DNA of 12,246 bases. Origin: Lishizhenia sp033720595 (lineage in GTDB: Bacteria > Bacteroidota > Bacteroidia > Flavobacteriales_D > Crocinitomicaceae). Below the pieces are notes generated by a model. The model was not told the DNA's origin. It saw only the letters and a list, made by a program, of their open reading frames with translations, and did no database searches. Positions 6,896 to 12,246 of the stretch are shown here, piece by piece. The stretch is taken from NCBI RefSeq assembly GCF_033720595.1, contig NZ_JAWWCF010000079.1:1-12246 (forward strand), given 5' to 3'. Position 1 is the first letter of the stretch. The number at the start of each line of letters is the position of its first letter. The translations under genes and the position numbers were made by a program.

Positions 6896-7034
6896 AATCA
6901 AATTTTGTAGGGCGAAGATAACAATAGTGATCAAAACCATTGTGAATAGATGTTGAAAAGTATATGACCAAAGGACAGAATATTCCTTTATTTTTATGGA
7001 CGACAGCAAAATGTCGAAACTAAAAACAAACAAA

Positions 7035-8126
7035 ATGAAACATGTAATTTCTATGCTAGCATTATTACTAGCCGTGCAATTTACACAAGCCCAAGAAGAA
7101 ACCTCTTCAGAAGATCAACGCTACCAAGATTCCATTGCACAAATCAATGCAAATAACGCCACTTCTGCAAAAAGTAAGGAAGCTTATAACTTAGGAATTT
7201 CTCAATTTGAGAAAAAGGAATTTGCCGCAGCCTTGATGAGTTTTACTCAATCTGTAGAGGTTGATCCAAATTTTGAAGATGCACACTACAACAAAGGAAT
7301 CACGGAAATTGAATTGAAAAAATTCGAACCTGCTATTCAGAGTTTTACAAAACAGATTGCTTTAAATCCGTCGGCAGCTAAAGCTTATGCTAAAAGGGCC
7401 TACGCCTACCAAAGTTCTAGTAAATATGGTGAAGCTGAAAAAGATTATGAAAAAGCAATTCGCCTTGACAACAAAAATGCAGAGTATCATTACAATTATG
7501 GGACACTTAAATTTTTACAACAAAATTACGAGAGTGCCATTGAAAGTTTTGATGCTGCTATTTCTATTGAACCGAGTATGGTTTACGCATACAATGATAA
7601 AGGAAGTTGTTACCGTATGATGGAGAACTATCCTATGGCCATCAAACAATACGATGAGGCTTTGAAGAAAAACCCAAACCTTCCTTTTGTACTGAACAAC
7701 TTGGGTACAACCAAAAAGAAAATGAAAAATTATGAGGGTGCTATTGGAGATTTCAACCGAGCAATCTCTATTGATAAATCATTTCATTTAGCCTATTTGA
7801 ATAGAGGAGTTACGTTAATGGCAAAAAACAGAATAGATGATGCTATTAACGACTTTAAAAAATGTATAGAAGTAGCTCCAGATTATTCTGCTGCTTATGC
7901 TAATCTAGCAGGTGCTCTCTTTAAAAAAGAAGAATACCAAGAAGCTTTAAAAATGGCCAACAAAGCCATAGAATTGGACCCTCAAAATGCATCGGCATAC
8001 GTGAATAGAGGAATGATTAACGAGATGTTAAGAAATCAAGACAAAGCATGTGCCGATTGGCTTAAAGCCAAAGAGCTAGGTGCAGAAATGGGTGAAAGAT
8101 ATTATTCTGGAAATTGTGGATATTAG
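7035..8126 (+). CDS. Secreted tetratricopeptide-repeat protein
   Basis: 363 residues. In-frame ATGs also occur at 6996 and 7011, but the one at 7035 directly starts a good signal peptide (MKHVISMLALLLAVQF, cleavage probably near TQAQ, residues 17-20). After a short Ser/Glu-rich linker, residues about 47-350 are a continuous array of roughly nine 34-residue TPR units. Most keep the A/G-x-x-F/Y and A-I-x-x-F/Y pattern and end in D/N-P at the helix turn. The last unit is degenerate (CADWLKAKELGAE) and is followed by a Cys-containing tail. TPR arrays bind other proteins, so this is likely a periplasmic scaffold or adaptor. The stop is 10 bases from the next start, so it forms an operon with the PorE-like protein, which itself has TPR repeats. 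No further function can be read from the sequence. Confidence 0.88.
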   Translation: MKHVISMLALLLAVQFTQAQEETSSEDQRYQDSIAQINANNATSAKSKEAYNLGISQFEKKEFAAALMSFTQSVEVDPNFEDAHYNKGITEIELKKFEPAIQSFTKQIALNPSAAKAYAKRAYAYQSSSKYGEAEKDYEKAIRLDNKNAEYHYNYGTLKFLQQNYESAIESFDAAISIEPSMVYAYNDKGSCYRMMENYPMAIKQYDEALKKNPNLPFVLNNLGTTKKKMKNYEGAIGDFNRAISIDKSFHLAYLNRGVTLMAKNRIDDAINDFKKCIEVAPDYSAAYANLAGALFKKEEYQEALKMANKAIELDPQNASAYVNRGMINEMLRNQDKACADWLKAKELGAEMGERYYSGNCGY

Positions 8127-8136
8127 AAAATTAGAG

Positions 8137-10215
8137 ATGAAGAAAAAAATACTAACAGGAGGAATCTTTTTGGCTGCTTTATTTATGCAAAATGTAGCAG
8201 CACAAGAAGTAGAATTTAAATCTTCCAACTTTAAAGATCAAAAAGACGAATTTAAATTAATCGAGGAAGGACTTGAAAACGCTGAGCCCTTATACGAAGC
8301 TGGATTTGAACTGGTTTTCAACGTTAAGGACCCTGAAATGAATTTCAAAAAAGCCCTAAATTATTACTTAAAGGCTCAAGAATTCAACCCGAACAGTGCT
8401 TTAAACAATTTCCACATCGGTATTTGTTATTACTATTCTTCGGAGCCTTATAAAGCGATTGATTACATCTTAAGGGCCAAGGAACTTAATGATGAATGCG
8501 ACCCTTTCTTGTACTATTACGTTGGAGCTGTATATCAGTTAGAAGAAAAATTCAATGACGCCATTCAGGCATACAAGTACTTTGAAGCAGAATACAAAAA
8601 AGCAGATGACTTTTCAAAATTCGTAACGCAACGCAAAAGAGAGTGTGCCTATGCAAAAGAACGAAAAGCCAATCCAGAACGTGCTTGGGTAGACAACATG
8701 AGCAGTATCAATACAGCCTATGATGAGATAGCACCCTCTATTACCACAGATGGATCTCAAATCATCTATAGTTCGAACAAACCTAATGGACACGACCAAG
8801 ACGAAGTAGGTGAATACGACATGGATATTTATTATACAGAGTTTGAAAATGGAGCTTGGAATTCACCTACCCCACTCCCTGGAAGTGTAAATACACCCAA
8901 TGATGAAGTTGTAAACAACTTGTACTACGATGGAACAAAACTATTACTTCACAGAGAATTAGATGGGCAAACAGACATTTTTGAATCTTATTTAAATGGT
9001 GCCAATTGGATGAATGCTAATCAGCTTCCCGTTCAAATTAGTTCAGATAGGAACAATGAGAAATACGCTTCTTATAATTTCGATGGATACAAAATTTATT
9101 TTGGTAGAGAAGTTGCCTCGCGTTCTAATGGTTACGACATTATGTTTTCAGGATTGCGCAGTAGAATTAATGGAGATTATGGTGCAGCCTCTAATGTTAG
9201 TCAAGTAAACTCTAAATTCAACGATGGTCCTATATATTTAGCCATAGACGGAGAAACTATGTATATAGCATCACAAGGACATGGTTCTATCGGGGGATAT
9301 GATATTTTCGTTTCTTATAAAAAACAAGGAACCTGGACAAAGCCTGAAAACATGGGCTACCCTATCAACACACCTTATGATGACTTCTTCTTTGCTAACA
9401 CCGCTAATGGGAAATATGCTTATATAGCTTCAAATAGAGCTGGTGGAAAAGGAGGGTTTGATCTCTACAAGGTTACTTTCTGGGGAGCTCCGAAAGAACC
9501 AGCCTTAGATATGGAAGACTATTTATTGGCGAGTGTTGCTTCACCTATAAAAGACCCACAAATTGCCACAACTGTTGAAGTCAACAAAACTTCTTTAACG
9601 GTATTCAAAGGGAAAACATTAGATGCTTTAACAGGAAAAGCGGTTGAAGCTGAAATAGACATAATTGATAACGAAACCGGAAAAGTAATTGAACAGTTTA
9701 CCACTAACAGTGCTACAGGAAAATTTCTACTTACCCTACAAGCCGGTAAGAATTACGGAATAAGTGTAAAAGCTGACGGATATTTATTCCATTCAGAAAA
9801 CTTTGATATACCCAACGGAAGTGCTTACCAATTGGTAAATAAAATCATTGAATTGAAAAACATAGCCGTAGGTAGTAAAATAGCGCTTAGAAATATCTTT
9901 TTTGATGTGGGTAAAGCCAATTTAAGGGCAACTTCTAATGCTGAGTTAGACCGTCTCGTAAAATTACTGAAAGACGTACCCAGCTTGAAGATAGAAATCT
10001 CTGGACATACCGACAATACGGGATCCTCATCTATCAACGACAAACTTTCTCAAGACAGGGCCCAAGCCGTAGTTAATTATTTAATCAATAACGGTATTGC
10101 TAAGGATAGAATTACAGCCAAAGGATATGGTTCATCCCAACCTATTGCTACTAATAATACGGCAGCGGGTAGGCAAGAAAACAGAAGAACTGAATTTGAA
10201 ATTATCGAGAATTAA
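8137..10215 (+). CDS. PorE-like protein: TPR, PD40 propeller, regulatory and OmpA domains
   Basis: 692 residues. I chose the ATG at 8137 because it starts a signal peptide (MKKKILTGGIFLAALF, ending AAQ at 21-23); the frame is open further upstream inside the previous gene. The order is TPR-like repeats (about 45-180), a WD40/PD40 beta-propeller with SxDG/YxxSN-type blades (about 190-450), a carboxypeptidase-regulatory-like domain (about 488-560), and a C-terminal OmpA domain (about 585-692). The OmpA domain keeps the two residues that bind diaminopimelate of peptidoglycan: Asp626 in GHTDNTG and Arg641 in LSQDRAQAV. This order and length match PorE of the type IX secretion system, which anchors that machine to peptidoglycan. 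Bacteroidota often carry several such paralogues, so orthology with PorE itself is not established. It lies in an operon with the TPR gene and ends at a strong terminator. Confidence 0.9.
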   Translation: MKKKILTGGIFLAALFMQNVAAQEVEFKSSNFKDQKDEFKLIEEGLENAEPLYEAGFELVFNVKDPEMNFKKALNYYLKAQEFNPNSALNNFHIGICYYYSSEPYKAIDYILRAKELNDECDPFLYYYVGAVYQLEEKFNDAIQAYKYFEAEYKKADDFSKFVTQRKRECAYAKERKANPERAWVDNMSSINTAYDEIAPSITTDGSQIIYSSNKPNGHDQDEVGEYDMDIYYTEFENGAWNSPTPLPGSVNTPNDEVVNNLYYDGTKLLLHRELDGQTDIFESYLNGANWMNANQLPVQISSDRNNEKYASYNFDGYKIYFGREVASRSNGYDIMFSGLRSRINGDYGAASNVSQVNSKFNDGPIYLAIDGETMYIASQGHGSIGGYDIFVSYKKQGTWTKPENMGYPINTPYDDFFFANTANGKYAYIASNRAGGKGGFDLYKVTFWGAPKEPALDMEDYLLASVASPIKDPQIATTVEVNKTSLTVFKGKTLDALTGKAVEAEIDIIDNETGKVIEQFTTNSATGKFLLTLQAGKNYGISVKADGYLFHSENFDIPNGSAYQLVNKIIELKNIAVGSKIALRNIFFDVGKANLRATSNAELDRLVKLLKDVPSLKIEISGHTDNTGSSSINDKLSQDRAQAVVNYLINNGIAKDRITAKGYGSSQPIATNNTAAGRQENRRTEFEIIEN

Positions 10216-10233
10216 TCTCTCAATTTGAAAAAG

Positions 10234-10264
10234 AAAAAGCCCCGAAATTATTCGGGGCTTTTTT
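10234..10264. terminator. Bidirectional rho-independent terminator
   Basis: GCCCCGAA (10239-10246) and TTCGGGGC (10251-10258) form a GC-rich 8-base-pair stem with a 4-base loop. Five A precede it and six T follow, so it works on both strands. It sits between the converging PorE-like gene (stop at 10215) and the 396-residue lipoprotein gene (stop at 10266) and should end both transcripts. Confidence 0.92.
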
Positions 10265-10265
10265 A

Positions 10266-11456
10266 TTATCGTAATTCGTAGATGTATATTTTGAGGTTTT
10301 CTTTATTTACTTGATAAAAGCGATTCTTTAATTGATGTAAAAACGCTCGTCCTCTATAATTGTTGAAACTATTGAGCATTTCTATTAATTCTCCTTCCTC
10401 ATTAAAAATAAATATCTCGGGTATATCCTGTTTAGATTTATCTTTTTTGGTTATCGTAAATGCAATCAGTTTTTTCGATAAATCATCATAATGAGCATTA
10501 TAGATTACAATACTTTCTTTATATCTCTTAAGGATGGTATCATGAATTCTTCCTTTATCGAAAAGTGTGTAAGGCTTCACCCCTACCTTGAAAGAGTCTA
10601 ATTGAAGGGTATAGGTTTGCTGTAACTCAAATTCATCATTGTACCTCTTAATTTTATCAGAATATTCATGAATACTCAAAACATTATTTCCATGAACATT
10701 GATCCAACGTGGAATTCTTTCACAATCTGCAGAATCTAACATATTCTCAAATGCGTCTTGCAACACAAACTTATACTCTAAAGAATCAGCAAAAACATTC
10801 TTCACAAATAACATTTTTGGCTTCTTCAAAAATTCTTTATTTGTCTTTATTCTTTCTGACAAACTATCATTCCTATTAAAAAGAGGGTAATCTACTAGAC
10901 TCACCAGTAGAGATTTCCCATTTTCTAAAATAAAATCACTTTTAGCTTGTACAAAACCTCCATATCTTGCACACTCTTTTACGATTGTGGAAACTTCCTG
11001 ATTTAAAAGTAAATTTCCATCACTATCTAAACAATAGAGCTGAGAATCGATATAGAAAAAGAATTTATTCAAATTTACGGCTTGAAACCCCTTCAAATAT
11101 CTTTCATCCAAAATATCAGCTAGAGTATCTATGTAAATATGCTTCTTGAAAACACCGTCATCGGAAAATATAGATATCGTACAAGTTGTATCCTTTTCCA
11201 TATACCCTTTAAATAAGGCTATATACTTCAACGAATCTAATTCAAACGCCGAGACATTTAAAAACTTTGTGTACTTCCACTTTTCATCCAGATCAATAGA
11301 ATCTATAAGTATTAGATGTTCACTTTCATCTATGGTCTTTACAGCAATTGTTTCTCTTTCACAACTAAAGAATGATAGTGAAAAAATAATTAGTGGTAAT
11401 AATAAATATGATTTTTTAGATAGTTTTACGGTATAAGGTTTACTCGTTATATTCAT
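10266..11456 (-). CDS. Putative lipoprotein, probably a beta-propeller
   Basis: 396 residues. The basic N-terminus (KLSKKS) is followed by a hydrophobic run and SFFSC, with Cys32 the probable lipidation site; Phe at -3 makes this a loose lipobox, as is common in Bacteroidota. The mature part is rich in short beta-strand-like segments ending in patterns such as IFIFNEEGELI, and closes with KIYIYELR. This resembles the six-bladed propeller and DUF4221-like lipoproteins of Bacteroidota. I infer that fold from the pattern and cannot confirm the family. Its last 50 or so residues resemble the end of the partial protein at 11916-12246. The start lies 8 bases after the thioredoxin-like gene's stop, behind a purine-rich GAGAGAAGCG that serves as ribosome-binding site. 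It is the last gene of the operon. Function unknown; likely periplasmic or outer-membrane attached. Confidence 0.78.
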   Translation of the reverse strand: MNITSKPYTVKLSKKSYLLLPLIIFSLSFFSCERETIAVKTIDESEHLILIDSIDLDEKWKYTKFLNVSAFELDSLKYIALFKGYMEKDTTCTISIFSDDGVFKKHIYIDTLADILDERYLKGFQAVNLNKFFFYIDSQLYCLDSDGNLLLNQEVSTIVKECARYGGFVQAKSDFILENGKSLLVSLVDYPLFNRNDSLSERIKTNKEFLKKPKMLFVKNVFADSLEYKFVLQDAFENMLDSADCERIPRWINVHGNNVLSIHEYSDKIKRYNDEFELQQTYTLQLDSFKVGVKPYTLFDKGRIHDTILKRYKESIVIYNAHYDDLSKKLIAFTITKKDKSKQDIPEIFIFNEEGELIEMLNSFNNYRGRAFLHQLKNRFYQVNKENLKIYIYELR

Positions 11457-11464
11457 CGCTTCTC

Positions 11465-11938
11465 TCAGTTCTGTATATGTCGTTTCAGTAACTGTATTTG
11501 AGTTACTAAATCTTTGACATTTACATGAACAACGGTATCTAATTGACCATTATTAAATAAAATATATCCAGAATTATTCTCCCCTACAGTTTTACTAAAC
11601 TTGTAATAAGGGTCCAAAAATACATTTTCCCTTTCTTTCTCCAAGAAACTTGATATATCTATTACAGCTCCTCTTCCCGAAACCATAAAAAGAACATCTG
11701 TTGAATCTAAGTAAGGATTCATTTCAGCTATTAGTGATTCGGTGCATTTTACACAGCTTTTTTCTCCTGAAAAGAAAACAAATGCTCGCTTATTCTCAAA
11801 AACATTCTCTATTCCTTTATCGTTAAAAAAGTGTTCAATTTTATCAGTTAGAACTTCTGATTCATTATTGTTATTACCTCCACAACTTGTAATAAGTAAC
11901 AACATCAAACTAATTCTAGTTATATTCAAAAACGTCAT
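11465..11938 (-). CDS. Thioredoxin-like lipoprotein with CVKC motif
   Basis: 157 residues. The signal peptide ends in lipobox ITSC with Cys19, then an Asn-rich linker (GGNNNN). Residues about 50-157 look like a thioredoxin fold: a strand RAFVFFSG, then Cys62-Val-Lys-Cys65 at the start of a helix, later strands DVLFMVSG and SGYILFNNG. The cis-proline expected before the strand at about 124 is replaced by Ser-Gly, so activity as a standard disulfide reductase is uncertain. It could be a degenerate member, or the cysteines could bind metal or another protein. It overlaps the upstream partial gene by 23 bases and is followed after 8 bases by the propeller-like lipoprotein gene, so it sits in the middle of a tight operon. 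Confidence 0.78.
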   Translation of the reverse strand: MTFLNITRISLMLLLITSCGGNNNNESEVLTDKIEHFFNDKGIENVFENKRAFVFFSGEKSCVKCTESLIAEMNPYLDSTDVLFMVSGRGAVIDISSFLEKERENVFLDPYYKFSKTVGENNSGYILFNNGQLDTVVHVNVKDLVTQIQLLKRHIQN

Positions 11939-12246
11939 AACAATTTGAATGCAATCGTTTTATGTAATATTTACCCTTTGAATAATAAATACCACCTCCA
12001 AAGGAGTAATTATCTTTTTTGTATTCTCCTAATTTCTGCCAATCCTTTGAATAAATTATCATATCTGGGACTTCCATGGCACTCTCTTCATTTGAGTATC
12101 GATTATTTAAATAAACGATATAATCACCTGTACTCTCATCTATCCAAACGTAGTGGATCACACTCTTTCCTTCCACACTAGCCTGAATTATCTCTCCGTA
12201 ATTCTCGAGGTCTTTAACCTTAGGCAACCTGTAGCCTATTTCTACA
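11916..12246 (-). CDS. C-terminal part of a propeller-like protein (begins outside the window)
   Basis: 109 codons are visible. The frame is open to the window edge with no stop, so the gene starts beyond 12246; the TTG at 12227 is not a credible start. The visible part has strand-rich repeats (VIHYVWIDESTGDYIVYLNN, then VPDMIIYSKDWQKLGEY) and ends with KYYIKRL and YDVFEYN before TAG. These features match the end of the 396-residue lipoprotein two genes further on (IPEIFIFNEEGELIEML, then FYQVNKENLKIYIYEL), so the two are probably paralogues. This style of ending is usual for six-bladed propeller or DUF4221-like proteins in Bacteroidota. The stop overlaps the start of the thioredoxin-like gene by 23 bases. 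Confidence 0.75.
   Translation of the reverse strand, partial: VEIGYRLPKVKDLENYGEIIQASVEGKSVIHYVWIDESTGDYIVYLNNRYSNEESAMEVPDMIIYSKDWQKLGEYKKDNYSFGGGIYYSKGKYYIKRLHSNCYDVFEYN

Noticed and set aside
6896..7033. N-terminal extension of the thiolase by 46 residues
   Set aside because: The frame is open, but the thiolase family starts at the MSKEVYIVDG segment and the extension covers the divergent promoter region.
6996..7034. Earlier ATG starts of the TPR gene and a CGACA/TGTCG hairpin at 7001-7016
   Set aside because: The ATG at 7035 gives a standard signal peptide, while the upstream starts would add 13 or 8 hydrophilic residues. The hairpin has only five base pairs and no T-run.
1..12246. tRNA, rRNA, CRISPR array, insertion sequence, phage or defence system
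   Set aside because: I looked for cloverleaf-like segments, regular short repeats, transposase or integrase motifs and nuclease or helicase motifs, and saw none.

Overview
The window is AT-rich and reads as chromosomal DNA of a member of the Bacteroidota, most likely Flavobacteriales. The signs are a TonB-dependent receptor with an N-terminal carboxypeptidase-D-like domain, a TPR / PD40 propeller / carboxypeptidase-regulatory / OmpA protein of the PorE type, several lipoproteins with short signal peptides, little Shine-Dalgarno sequence, and one good match to the Bacteroidota -7 promoter box TAnnTTTG. I see no rRNA, tRNA, CRISPR array, insertion sequence or phage gene. No taxon below this level can be assigned from the sequence alone.

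Left part (1-3800, + strand). A small unrecognised lipoprotein (133-549) is followed in the same frame by 30 open codons beyond its TAA. A candidate promoter with an adjacent palindrome (711-734) then precedes a GTG-started, membrane-anchored small protein (755-1288) and a TonB-dependent outer-membrane receptor related to heme receptors (1347-3752). These two look like one operon, which ends at a hairpin terminator (3773-3800).

Middle part (3785-6895, - strand). In transcription order this holds a PcaF/PaaJ-type thiolase, a rhomboid protease (stop and start overlap as TAATG), a 73-residue basic protein beginning MGRPP with its own strong terminator, and two overlapping membrane-protein genes. 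The products of that last pair are clear paralogues of each other (SFxGM and GxGGxxGxxAF motifs in register) and match no family I can name. They are the best candidate here for an undescribed system.

Right-centre part (7035-10264, + strand). A nine-unit TPR protein and a PorE-like OmpA-family protein lie 10 bases apart. Together they look like a periplasmic or outer-membrane scaffold anchored to peptidoglycan. A bidirectional terminator separates them from the next block.

Right end (10266-12246, - strand). This is a compact lipoprotein operon: the C-terminus of a protein that begins beyond the window, a thioredoxin-like lipoprotein with a CVKC motif, and a 396-residue lipoprotein that looks like a beta-propeller. 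The C-termini of the first and third proteins resemble each other, so two paralogues flank the redox-like protein.
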